Source: Eggerthellaceae bacterium UBA5906 (GTDB lineage Bacteria > Actinomycetota > Coriobacteriia > Coriobacteriales > Eggerthellaceae). Taken from it: a stretch of 7,581 nt of DNA. The number at the start of each line of letters is the position of its first letter. Position 1 is the first letter of the stretch. Below are positions 1 to 7,178 of the stretch, one piece after another. The position numbers were made by a program, and so were the translations under genes. Below the pieces are notes generated by a model. That model did not search any database and was not told the origin of the DNA. It saw only the letters and a program-made list of their open reading frames with translations. Location: the NCBI GenBank assembly GCA_002431805.1, contig DJEE01000053.1, positions 638 to 8,218 of the forward strand, in the 5' to 3' direction.

Positions 1-1154
1 CCTTCGGCCGTGCCGTCGTTAAGGTTAACGTGCGTCAGCTGAATGCGGCCGAACCGCTCGTTTTGCACCACAGGCGCAATGCCGGCGCGCACCCAGAAGC
101 GCAGGTCGTCTTCATGGCCCTTAAACCCACCGGAAAGCTCGGGCACCAGCGGCCCTAAGCTGGGGAATAAAAGCCCGAAGCCATGGTTTTGCGCCGTGAT
201 CTCCACGCGATGCGTGCGCAGGTTCATAACCGGATGGTTGCCGCCGCGGTGGCCGAACTTCAGCTTCTCGATTTGCGCGCCAGCCGCCTTGCACATCATC
301 TGATGCCCCAGGCAAATGCCGAACACGGGCAGCTTGCCCAGCAGCTTTTCCACCTGGGTATACGTGCCGGAAACCGCGTCAGGGTCGCCCGGGCCGTTGC
401 TTAAAAACACGCCGTCGGGATTTTGGGCCAGCACCGTTTCGGCCGGCGTGTCCCACGGCACGCACGTAACGGCGCACCCGGCGCGCACCAGGCCGTCAAG
501 AATGGAGCGCTTCACGCCGCAGTCGTACGCCACCACGTTGAAACGCGGCGCAGGCGCGGCAGCCAAGGCAAACGCCTGGCTTTTGGGAAGGTTTTCAACG
601 CCGCGCGTATACGGCGCTGCGCACGACACGGTTGCTGCCAGGTTCTGCCCCACCAGGCTTTCGCTTGCGCGAACCTTTGCCAGCAGGCTTTCGGCTTGCG
701 TGTCGACGGTGGAGATGACGGCACGTTGCGCACCGTGGTCGCGCACGTGGCGCACAAGCGCGCGCGTGTCAACACCTTCGATTGCCACCACGCCGTGCTG
801 CTTCAAATATTCAGGCAGGGAAAGCTCGCTGCGCCAGTTGCTTGGCGTGGTGCACATATCGCGCACCACCAGGCCTCGCAGCGCAGGATGCGCGGACTGC
901 GCGTCTTGCGTGTTCACGCCATAGTTGCCGATTTGGGGGTAGGTCATGGTGATGATCTGCCCCGCGTAGCTTGGGTCGGTGATTACCTCAAAATAGCCTT
1001 CAAGCGAAGTGTTGAAGCAGATTTCGCCGAACGCCTCCCCTGTGGCTCCGCACGCGGTTCCGTAAAACACCGCGCCATCTTCAAGCGCGAGCGCTGCGGG
1101 CGCGCCCGCCAGCTTCGATGTGCCTTGCAGCAACTGCTGAGATATCTGGCTCAA
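1..1154 (-). CDS. carA: Carbamoyl-phosphate synthase small (glutaminase) subunit, C-terminus cut by window edge
   Basis: CarA hydrolyses glutamine and passes ammonia to CarB to make carbamoyl phosphate for pyrimidine and arginine synthesis in the cytoplasm. The visible 384 residues show the N-terminal CarA domain (about residues 24-165; LEDGAVFYG, then FNTSLEGYFEVITDPSYAGQ) and a class I amidotransferase domain from about 204. This contains LSNGPGDP (251-258), the nucleophile elbow GICLGHQ with catalytic Cys281, FGHRGGNHPV (300-309) and AQNHGF (321-326). The catalytic His and Glu of the family lie beyond the window, so they cannot be checked. The TTG start at 1154 is chosen because AAGGAG sits 6 nt upstream; an in-frame ATG at 1175 lies upstream of that site and has no ribosome binding site of its own. 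A segment of about 30 extra residues sits between QNHG and THVNLNDGT compared with E. coli and Bacillus CarA as I recall them. carB probably follows outside the window. Expression is probably controlled by the PyrR attenuator just upstream. Confidence 0.97.
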   Translation of the reverse strand, partial: MSQISQQLLQGTSKLAGAPAALALEDGAVFYGTACGATGEAFGEICFNTSLEGYFEVITDPSYAGQIITMTYPQIGNYGVNTQDAQSAHPALRGLVVRDMCTTPSNWRSELSLPEYLKQHGVVAIEGVDTRALVRHVRDHGAQRAVISTVDTQAESLLAKVRASESLVGQNLAATVSCAAPYTRGVENLPKSQAFALAAAPAPRFNVVAYDCGVKRSILDGLVRAGCAVTCVPWDTPAETVLAQNPDGVFLSNGPGDPDAVSGTYTQVEKLLGKLPVFGICLGHQMMCKAAGAQIEKLKFGHRGGNHPVMNLRTHRVEITAQNHGFGLLFPSLGPLVPELSGGFKGHEDDLRFWVRAGIAPVVQNERFGRIQLTHVNLNDGTAE

Positions 1155-1200
1155 GAAAAGCTCCTTTCCATGCATGCAACCGCATAAATCAGCTCCATAC

Positions 1201-1224
1201 AGAAAAACCCTCGCAAACGAGGGC
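1201..1224 (-). terminator. Intrinsic terminator in the carA leader (attenuator)
   Basis: On the minus strand CCCTCG (1223-1218), loop TTTG, CGAGGG (1213-1208) form a 6-bp stem, extended by a G·U pair (1224/1207), followed directly by TTTTTCT. It lies between the PyrR loop and the carA start, so it would stop transcription before carA. Its 5' arm is shared with the antiterminator helix described for this leader. Confidence 0.85.
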
Positions 1225-1294
1225 GTACGATTGATGGTAATAGCAGCTTATATACGGTGCTGCGCCTGCCTTGTCGGTCTCTCCGTACCGCCCT
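1220..1294 (-). promoter_or_regulatory. carA antiterminator helix (alternative fold)
   Basis: Bases 1294-1284 (AGGGCGGTACG, the 5' half of the PyrR loop) pair with 1229-1220 (CGTACGCCCT, terminator 5' arm plus flank). This gives 10 pairs with a single bulged G at 1289, and possibly an eleventh pair, a wobble, at 1283/1230. Forming this helix destroys both the PyrR loop and the terminator, which is the logic of the Bacillus pyr attenuators. The pairing is seen directly in the sequence; its function is inferred. The intervening stretch can form a small GCAGC/GCTGC hairpin, which would sit in the helix loop. Confidence 0.75.
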
Positions 1295-1300
1295 TAAAGG
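1269..1300 (-). promoter_or_regulatory. PyrR-binding RNA loop upstream of carA
   Basis: The transcript folds with a lower stem CCTT (1300-1297)/AAGG (1272-1269), an internal bulge, an upper stem CGGT (1290-1287)/ACCG (1278-1275) and terminal loop ACGGAGAG. The loop core GGAGAG and the 3' flank ending in GACAAGG match the PyrR recognition element known from Bacillus pyr leaders. The 32-base element matches the one in front of pyrR at 29 positions. PyrR with bound UMP/UTP would stabilise it, prevent the antiterminator and so favour the terminator at 1201-1224. Confidence 0.88.
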
Positions 1301-1309
1301 ACTTTGGCA

Positions 1310-1315
1310 AGTATA
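1310..1315 (-). promoter_or_regulatory. Candidate -10 box of the carA promoter
   Basis: TATACT on the minus strand matches five of six bases of TATAAT. It ends 9 nt before the PyrR loop, so the transcript would begin just ahead of the loop, as in the pyrR leader. No convincing -35 box is seen at 16-18 nt upstream, so this call is tentative. Confidence 0.4.
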
Positions 1316-1401
1316 CGTCATAATCGTAGTTTCTTTTCTGGATATGCAGTTTTATTAACATTTCTTAACGAATTATGCAGTGAACGGCAGACAAACAGCT
1401 C

Positions 1402-1424
1402 TGCGCACGTAATCAACGTGCGCA
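1402..1424. repeat. Perfect 9-bp inverted repeat, candidate operator upstream of the first MFS gene
   Basis: TGCGCACGT (1402-1410), spacer AATCA, ACGTGCGCA (1416-1424) is a perfect 9-bp inverted repeat in non-coding DNA, about 140 nt upstream of the first MFS start and about 87 nt upstream of the carA -10 candidate. No T-run follows on either strand, so it is not an intrinsic terminator. The symmetry fits a dimeric repressor site, for instance of a TetR or MarR type, though no such regulator gene is in the window. If transcribed it would form a stable hairpin. Confidence 0.6.
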
Positions 1425-1451
1425 TCAAGGCGTAATTTAGCGAAATCAAGG

Positions 1452-1480
1452 CTGTACAAGCGTTTTGTGCACGTGTACAG
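1452..1480. repeat. 7-bp inverted repeat CTGTACA/TGTACAG, candidate second operator
   Basis: CTGTACA (1452-1458) and TGTACAG (1474-1480) are perfect inverted repeats with centres 22 bp apart, about two helical turns, which suits a protein dimer or two dimers on one face of the DNA. The site lies 84-113 nt upstream of the first MFS start. No clear sigma-70 promoter for that gene could be picked out in 1325-1564. Confidence 0.4.
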
Positions 1481-1564
1481 TTTGCGCTCAAAGGGGATGC
1501 TTTGCTGCGGCGGGCCACGAAAGCGACACGTTTGCAAGCCGCAGCGCAAACGGAAGGTGCGAAC

Positions 1565-2755
1565 ATGGACATGCACGCATCAGCAAGCCAACCGCCCCCG
1601 AGCGCGTTTCGGGGAGCCATCGTGGCCACCGTTGCTCTGGTGGCTGTATTTGCCGCGGCCTCGGCGCCCATTCCGCTGTACGCGCAGTATCAAAGCATGC
1701 TGGGCATATCCGCCGCGGACGTTTCCCAAACCGTCGTCTCTTATTTGCTCGGCATCTTAGCCGTGCTGTTTTTCGCCGGACAGCTTTCCGATGCTTCGGG
1801 CCGCAGGCCTGCGGTAGCAGCTTCGCTTCTGTGCTCTATAGCAGGATGCTTCCTTTTCATGGGGCTCGCAAACGGTGCGATGCTGCAGTTCGCGCGATTC
1901 GTGCAGGGCATCTCGTGCGCGCTTGCCATGAGCGCCACATCAGCGTTCGTCATCGATTGCGCCTCGGAGCGTTACCGCACGTTCGGCATGACCATCGCTT
2001 CCACCGGGTATCTTACCGGGCTTACCGTAGGTTCGCTGGGCATCGGCGTGTATGCATGTGTTTCAAACGAGTATTGGATGGTGTTCGCCGTGCTGGCGGG
2101 CGTGATGGCGCTTACCTTGGCGGCCCTGCCCTTCACGCGCGAAACGGTTGAGCGGCGCATAACGCTGCGCGAAGCCGTGAAGCCGATGCTGCATGTGCCG
2201 CAGCATCTGCGCGCGGTGCTGCCCATTGCCGCTGGCGGCTATATCTCAACCTGGTGCATCGGGTTTTTCTTCCAGTCGCTTTCCACGCCAGCTTCTGTGG
2301 ATTACTTTGCGGCAACCGACCCGCTTATCCCCTCGTTGGTGCTGGCGCTTGCCATGGCGCCGAGCGCACTTGGCGGCCCCCTTTCGGCACGCGTCGGCAC
2401 ACGCGCCTCCATGATTGGCGGCTACGTTGCCATGTTCGCCGTGAGCGCAGCTCTATGGGTGTGCATGGTTCAAGGCAACCTCATGGCGTTTTTGGCGCTT
2501 GAGGTGGTGTTCGCCGTGAGCACGGGCGTGATTCTATCATCAAGCTTGCACATGCTTATCAGTACCGCTACGCCCGAGGAAAACGCCAGCGTAGTATCGC
2601 TTGCGAACCTTTCGGGCTACATCGGCTCCACCGTTATAAGCACGGCCATGACAGCGCTATCGGCAACGCTTGACCTGGCAACGGTATTCGCACTCATCAT
2701 CGCAATGGGCGCTATCTCCATCGTGCCCGGCTGCGTGTGCATGCGCAGGCTATGA
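1565..2755 (+). CDS. Major facilitator superfamily transporter (DHA1-like), first of a tandem pair
   Basis: This is a 396-residue inner-membrane protein with hydrophobic segments along its whole length, consistent with the 12-helix MFS fold (for example 16-34, 56-72, 83-101, 171-189, 283-301, 369-390). The loop between helices 2 and 3 holds MFS motif A as GQLSDASGRR (72-81). Helix 4 carries a motif B-like RFVQG (111-115). GGPLSARVGTR (270-280) is the matching loop of the C-terminal half. A basic central loop (191-217) separates the halves. The helix 5 region lacks the GP-containing antiporter motif C, so drug/proton antiport is not specifically supported. Start ATG 1565 is preferred over an in-frame TTG at 1502: GGAAGG lies 7 nt upstream, and it gives the same length as the neighbouring paralogue. 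It is transcribed divergently from carA, with inverted repeats upstream as possible operators. The substrate is unknown. Confidence 0.93.
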   Translation: MDMHASASQPPPSAFRGAIVATVALVAVFAAASAPIPLYAQYQSMLGISAADVSQTVVSYLLGILAVLFFAGQLSDASGRRPAVAASLLCSIAGCFLFMGLANGAMLQFARFVQGISCALAMSATSAFVIDCASERYRTFGMTIASTGYLTGLTVGSLGIGVYACVSNEYWMVFAVLAGVMALTLAALPFTRETVERRITLREAVKPMLHVPQHLRAVLPIAAGGYISTWCIGFFFQSLSTPASVDYFAATDPLIPSLVLALAMAPSALGGPLSARVGTRASMIGGYVAMFAVSAALWVCMVQGNLMAFLALEVVFAVSTGVILSSSLHMLISTATPEENASVVSLANLSGYIGSTVISTAMTALSATLDLATVFALIIAMGAISIVPGCVCMRRL

Positions 2756-2897
2756 GTCAAACGAGCCGGGCTGTTTCGACACATGAACTTTTGGATAGCG
2801 ATAGCAACAGAAAGCCTCGCACGTGTTTCGAAAAGCGCATGCAACAAGAGCGTTTAACAGTAAGAAGCGAAGGGATTCAGCAAAGGAAAGGACCGCC

Positions 2898-4088
2898 ATG
2901 GCAGAGAAAGCCAACAACAATGCCGCAAGCTGGCGCAGCGCGCTTATCGCCACGACCGCCCTAGTAGCCGCGTTCGCCGCAGCGGCCGTGCCCATTCCGC
3001 TGTACGCCAGCTATCAAACAACGCTTGGGCTTACCGACTCCGACGTGTCCATGACCACGGTGTATTACCTAGCAGGCGTGGTGTGCGTGCTGTTCATGGG
3101 CGGGTCGCTGTCCGATGCGCTGGGGCGCAAGCCCATGGTTGCCGCGGCGCTGCTGTTCGGTACGCTCGGGTGCGCGCTGTTCGCGTGGCTTCCCAACGGC
3201 GCAGTTCTGCAGGCCGCCCGGTTGGTGCAGGGTATCTCGTGCGGCCTTACCATGAGCGCCACCTCGGCGTTCGTGCTTGACTGCACCTCCCATTATCACC
3301 GCACGTTCGGCACCACCGTTGCAAGCACCGGCGCGCTTATCGGGCTTACCGTGGGGTCGTTGGGCATCGGCTTGTTCGCCGTAAATTCCAGCGAGTATGC
3401 CCTGGTGTACGGGGTGCTCATCGTTGCCATGCTGGTTATCTGCGCGTTGCTGCCTCTGACGCACGAAACGGTAACGCACCGCATCACGCTGCGCCGCGCC
3501 GTGCGGCCGCTGGTGCATGTGCCGAAAAGCCTGCGCAGCGTGTTCCCCATTGCGGCCGGATGCTACATTGCCGCATGGGGCATCGGCATGTTCTTCCAAT
3601 CGCTTTCCACGCCGGCTGCCGTACAATACTTCGGATCAACCGACCCGCTGCTGCCGGCTATCATCTTGGCGCTGGCCATGGCCCCAAGCGCCCTTGGCGG
3701 GCCTATGTCTGCTCGCACATCCACGCGCTTTGCGCTGGTAGGCGGCAGCTTGCTTATGTTCGCCAGCTGTGCGGGACTATTCGTTACGTTAAACGCCGGG
3801 ATGATGGTACCGTTTTTGCTGCTGAGCTTCGTGTTTGCCGTGGCATGCGGCATCATCCTTTCCGCCAGCCTGCACATGCTCATCAGCTTCAGCAACCCCT
3901 CGGAAAGCGCAAGCGTCATCTCGCTCATCAACTTCGGCGGCTATGTGGGCACCACCATCATGAGCGTTGCCATGAGCGCGCTAGCCGCCGCAACAACACT
4001 CGCGAACGTATTAGCGCTGGTAAGCGTCATAGGAGCAGCGTTCATGATTCCGGGCGCAGTACTGGGTGTTCGAATGTTTCGCAAATGA
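2898..4088 (+). CDS. Major facilitator superfamily transporter (DHA1-like), second of a tandem pair
   Basis: This is also a 396-residue inner-membrane MFS protein, aligning almost without gaps to its upstream neighbour (roughly 60% identical by eye over the first 120 aligned residues). Motif A is GGSLSDALGRK (68-78), motif B-like RLVQG is at 108-112, and the second-half loop is GGPMSARTSTR (267-277). Blocks shared exactly with the neighbour include PIPLYA, MSATSAFV, GLTVGSLGIG, FFQSLSTPA and LALAMAPSALGGP. Start ATG 2898 has AAGGAAAGGA just upstream; an in-frame GTG at 2823 lacks a ribosome binding site. The 142-nt gap from the first gene has no evident terminator, so co-transcription is likely, though a separate promoter is possible. 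The gene ends at the strong terminator shared with pyrC. The substrate is unknown; a paralogue pair could mean two substrates or a heteromeric unit. Confidence 0.93.
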   Translation: MAEKANNNAASWRSALIATTALVAAFAAAAVPIPLYASYQTTLGLTDSDVSMTTVYYLAGVVCVLFMGGSLSDALGRKPMVAAALLFGTLGCALFAWLPNGAVLQAARLVQGISCGLTMSATSAFVLDCTSHYHRTFGTTVASTGALIGLTVGSLGIGLFAVNSSEYALVYGVLIVAMLVICALLPLTHETVTHRITLRRAVRPLVHVPKSLRSVFPIAAGCYIAAWGIGMFFQSLSTPAAVQYFGSTDPLLPAIILALAMAPSALGGPMSARTSTRFALVGGSLLMFASCAGLFVTLNAGMMVPFLLLSFVFAVACGIILSASLHMLISFSNPSESASVISLINFGGYVGTTIMSVAMSALAAATTLANVLALVSVIGAAFMIPGAVLGVRMFRK

Positions 4089-4123
4089 GCTGCCGGCCCC
4101 ATATTGTTCGGAATCAAAAAACG

Positions 4124-4161
4124 AAAGTGGGCGGCTAGGTTTTCCTGCCGCCCACTTTTTT
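4124..4161. terminator. Bidirectional intrinsic terminator between the second MFS gene and pyrC
   Basis: AAAGTGGGCGGC (4124-4135) pairs perfectly with GCCGCCCACTTT (4147-4158), a 12-bp stem whose loop can add AGG/CCT. TTTTTT (4156-4161) follows on the plus strand. On the minus strand the stem is followed by a CG and then a run of six T (the complement of 4116-4121). It can therefore end both the MFS transcript and the convergent pyrRBC transcript; the pyrC stop lies 17 nt away. Confidence 0.93.
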
Positions 4162-4177
4162 GCTATCCGCTTTGCGA

Positions 4178-5470
4178 TTACTCTACGATTTCGCCGTCTT
4201 CCATGGTGGCGTAACCGCCCACGTAGACGTCGGTGGCGCGGCCGGTGAGCTGCGCGCCGATAAAGCCGGAGTTCTTCGCTTTGCTGACAAACTCGGCAGC
4301 GTCAACCGTCCAGGCAGCGTTGGGGTCGATGACCGTCAGGTCAGCTGTGCTGCCGGGCTCAAGCGCCACGCGCTCCACGCCCAAGATGGCACGCTGGTTT
4401 GCGCCCATGAGCTCGGTTAGGCGCTCCCAGGTGATTTTGCCGGTAGCAACCAGGTTGGTGATAACCAAGCCCAGGCTGGTTTCCAAGCCCACCATGCCAA
4501 ACGGCGCCAGCTCGAATTCGCGGTCCTTTTCCCATGCGGTGTGCGGCGCATGGTCGGTTACGATGGCATCGATGGTGCCGTCAACCACACCTTCGATAAG
4601 CGCGGCGGCGTCGGCGGCGGTGCGCAGCGGCGGGTTCACCTTCAGCGACGTGTTGTAGTCGTCGCCGATGTTATCCTCGGTAAGGAACAGGTGGTGCGGC
4701 GTGACCTCGCACGTGACCGGCAGGCCCTCGGCCTTTGCCGCGCGCACCAAATCCAGGCCGCGAGCAGTGGTGATGTGCTGGATGTGCAGCTTGCAGCCGG
4801 TCAGGCGGCACAGGGCGATGTCGCGCGCAATCTGCAGCTCCTCGCCTTCGGCCGGCCAGCCCAAAAGCCCCAGGCGCGTGGAGGCAACGCCCTCGTTTAC
4901 CTGGCCGTCCCCCACCAAGTCCTCGTCTTGGCAGTGGCTCATGACCACGCGGCCGAACTGGCTTGCGTAATCCATAACACGGCGCATCATGCCCGCGCCC
5001 TGGATGCCGCGGCCATCGTCGGTGAACGCCACCGCACCGTGGGCAATCATGTCGCCCATCTCGGAGAGGGTGTCGCCCTTCTCGCCCTGCGTGCAGGAAC
5101 CAGACACGTGCACGCGGCACTTGCCGGCAGCGGCGGCAATGGACTTCACATACTCAACGGCAACCGCATTGTCCACAACCGGATTGGTGTTGGGCATGGC
5201 GCACACGGCCGTGAAGCCACCATGGGCAGCGGCACGGGTGCCGGAAGCAATGTCTTCCTTCTGCTCGAAACCCGGCTCACGCAAATGCACGTGCATGTCA
5301 ACCAGGCCCGGGACCACAATCTTTCCGTCCAAGTCGCGCTCGACGCCCTTTTCCATGGACAGGTTCTGGCCGATCTCCACGATCTTGCCGTCGCGAATAA
5401 GGATGTCGGCGGTTTCGTTCAGACCAACCTGCGGGTCGATCACATGCGCGTTCTTAAGCAGTAATGCCAT
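4178..5470 (-). CDS. pyrC: Dihydroorotase, class I
   Basis: PyrC cyclises N-carbamoyl-aspartate to dihydroorotate, the third step of UMP synthesis. The 430-residue amidohydrolase has the metal-binding HVHLREPG (His60, His62), MPNTNPVVDN (92-101), FTDDG with Asp151/Asp152 where class I enzymes carry their metal-bridging Asp, SHC (His179), IQHITTARG (His232), TPHHLFLTED (257-266) and the catalytic TDHAPH (Asp306). Spacing and length match active class I enzymes such as those of Aquifex and Bacillus, so it should be catalytically competent and not a pseudo-dihydroorotase. Start ATG 5470 has GGAGG 8 nt upstream; a TTG in frame at 5485 sits upstream of that site and is rejected. It overlaps the end of pyrB by 17 nt, suggesting translational coupling, and is last in the operon before the bidirectional terminator. 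Confidence 0.97.
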   Translation of the reverse strand: MALLLKNAHVIDPQVGLNETADILIRDGKIVEIGQNLSMEKGVERDLDGKIVVPGLVDMHVHLREPGFEQKEDIASGTRAAAHGGFTAVCAMPNTNPVVDNAVAVEYVKSIAAAAGKCRVHVSGSCTQGEKGDTLSEMGDMIAHGAVAFTDDGRGIQGAGMMRRVMDYASQFGRVVMSHCQDEDLVGDGQVNEGVASTRLGLLGWPAEGEELQIARDIALCRLTGCKLHIQHITTARGLDLVRAAKAEGLPVTCEVTPHHLFLTEDNIGDDYNTSLKVNPPLRTAADAAALIEGVVDGTIDAIVTDHAPHTAWEKDREFELAPFGMVGLETSLGLVITNLVATGKITWERLTELMGANQRAILGVERVALEPGSTADLTVIDPNAAWTVDAAEFVSKAKNSGFIGAQLTGRATDVYVGGYATMEDGEIVE

Positions 5471-6398
5471 CTTCGCTCCCTCCAAGCAGCAGGTACAGGG
5501 CGGCCATGCGGGTTAGGATACCGGCATAAACCTGGTCAAGGATGACCGAACGCTCCGGATGGTCGGCCATGAAGGAATCCAGCTCAACGCCACGGTTGAT
5601 GGGACCGGGGTGGCACACGATGCAATCGGGGCGCATAAGCTTGTTGCGTTTTTCGGTAAGGCCGTACAGCATGTTGTACTCGCGCAGGCTGGGGTACGGC
5701 GCACCCTCAAGGCGCTCGCGCTGGATGCGCAGCATGTACACGACGTCAAGCTCGGGCAGCACCTCGTCGATGTTGTGCGACACATGGTCGGCACCAAGCA
5801 CCTCGGGGCGTGCGGGCAAAAGCGTAGGCGGCGCGATAACGGTAACCTCGCAGCCCATGATCTTCAGCGCCGGGATAAGGCTGCCGCACACGCGGGAGTG
5901 CCCGATGTCGCCGACAACGCCCACCTTCAAGCCGTCAAGATGGCCTTTGGTTTGCCAGATGGTGTATAGGTCGAGCAGCGCCTGCGTGGGATGCTGGTGC
6001 TTGCCGTCGCCTGCGTCGATGACGTGCACGCCCGACACATCGGCGATTTTGCGGGGCACACCGGCGTGCTTGTCGCGCACCACGATCATGTCAACCTTGT
6101 AGGAACACAGCGTTTCCACCGTGTCCACCAGGCTTTCGCCCTTCACGGTAGACGTGGAGCTGCCGCCGAAATTCAGGCTTGAGGCGCTCAGGCGCTTTTC
6201 TGCCATCTCGAAGCTCGAGCGCGTGCGGGTGGACGGCTCGTTGAACATGTTCACCACGGTGAAACCCTTGAGCGTGGGCACCTGTTTGATGCGGCGCTCG
6301 TTGACTTCCTTGAACTTCACGGCCGTTTCCAGAATGGTCATGATGTCATCGGCGGAATACTCCGTGATGTCGATCAGGTGCTTGTGGTTGAAAGCCAT
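5454..6398 (-). CDS. pyrB: Aspartate carbamoyltransferase catalytic subunit
   Basis: PyrB joins carbamoyl phosphate and aspartate to give N-carbamoyl-aspartate, the committed step of pyrimidine synthesis. The 314-residue protein has the carbamoyl-phosphate motif NEPSTRTRSSFE (53-64), the flexible-loop lysine in STVKGESL (Lys86), GDGKHQHPTQALLDL (130-144, His134), VGDIGHSRV (162-170), RIQRER (224-229) and HPGPINRGVE (263-272). All are expected of an active catalytic chain; aspartate carbamoyltransferase is preferred over ornithine carbamoyltransferase because of GDIxHSRV, the RIQxER motif and the neighbours. No pyrI regulatory chain is present, so control is probably at the RNA level through PyrR. 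Start ATG 6398 has GGAGGTG 8 nt upstream, lying inside the end of pyrR, only 2 nt from its stop. Confidence 0.98.
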   Translation of the reverse strand: MAFNHKHLIDITEYSADDIMTILETAVKFKEVNERRIKQVPTLKGFTVVNMFNEPSTRTRSSFEMAEKRLSASSLNFGGSSTSTVKGESLVDTVETLCSYKVDMIVVRDKHAGVPRKIADVSGVHVIDAGDGKHQHPTQALLDLYTIWQTKGHLDGLKVGVVGDIGHSRVCGSLIPALKIMGCEVTVIAPPTLLPARPEVLGADHVSHNIDEVLPELDVVYMLRIQRERLEGAPYPSLREYNMLYGLTEKRNKLMRPDCIVCHPGPINRGVELDSFMADHPERSVILDQVYAGILTRMAALYLLLGGSEDGITA

Positions 6399-6400
6399 GC

Positions 6401-7018
<618 letters not shown>

Positions 7019-7084
7019 GACAGACACGCCGGTTTAGCTCAGGCCGCCGAGTTTTTCGGCCCGTCCAAACCTTCAGCGCCATGC

Positions 7085-7110
7085 CGCAAGGCATAAAAAA
7101 TGCCCTTGCG
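7085..7110 (-). promoter_or_regulatory. Alternative hairpin overlapping the pyrR leader terminator
   Basis: Minus-strand 7110-7100 (CGCAAGGGCAT) pairs with 7094-7085 (ATGCCTTGCG), 10 pairs with one bulged G and the T-run as its loop. It uses the terminator's 3' arm, so it cannot coexist with the terminator. No T-run follows it, so it is not itself a terminator in this direction. It may stabilise the read-through fold. Confidence 0.5.
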
Positions 7111-7122
7111 ACTGACAAAGGC
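7095..7122 (-). terminator. Intrinsic terminator in the pyrR leader (attenuator)
   Basis: GCCTTTG (7122-7116), loop TCAGTCG, CAAGGGC (7108-7102) form a 7-bp stem with one U·G pair, followed by ATTTTTT (7101-7095) and then a second helix-forming stretch. It lies about 45 nt after the PyrR loop and 107 nt before the pyrR start. Its 5' arm and loop can instead pair with the 3' half of the PyrR loop. Confidence 0.8.
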
Positions 7123-7178
7123 TTCGACTCTGATTCGCTCTTTTTCCTGTGAGCGTTTCGGGTGTTACCTTGTCGGTC
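7110..7178 (-). promoter_or_regulatory. pyrR antiterminator helix (alternative fold)
   Basis: Bases 7178-7168 (GACCGACAAGG, 3' half of the PyrR loop) pair with 7121-7110 (CCTTTGTCAGTC, terminator 5' arm and loop): 10 pairs with one C/A mismatch (7175/7113) and one bulged U (7119). Formation breaks both the PyrR loop and the terminator. In the carA leader the opposite half of the loop is used for the same purpose. Confidence 0.65.

Noticed and set aside
1152..1175. ATG at 1175 as the carA start
   Set aside because: It is in frame, but the AAGGAG site lies between it and the TTG at 1154, so the TTG is the better start.
423..1187. 254-residue plus-strand open frame
   Set aside because: It lies opposite carA, whose minus-strand frame has every family motif; the plus product is Arg/His-rich and unlike a protein.
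1155..1564. T-box or other riboswitch in front of carA
   Set aside because: No T-box core or other aptamer signature is seen; the PyrR loop, antiterminator and terminator explain the leader.
1502..2897. Longer N-termini for the MFS proteins (starts at 1502 and 2823)
   Set aside because: Both need TTG or GTG starts without ribosome binding sites. The two extensions look faintly alike (arginine-rich), but not enough to call coding.
3069..3626. 185-residue minus-strand open frame
   Set aside because: It is antisense to the second MFS gene and has no recognisable motif or ribosome binding site.
4541..5464. 307-residue plus-strand open frame
   Set aside because: It is antisense to pyrC, with low-complexity His/Ala/Val composition typical of the shadow of a GC-rich gene.
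4178..5470. pyrC as an inactive dihydroorotase-like protein or another cyclic amidohydrolase
   Set aside because: All metal ligands and the catalytic Asp306 are present and the gene overlaps pyrB, so active dihydroorotase is the simplest reading.
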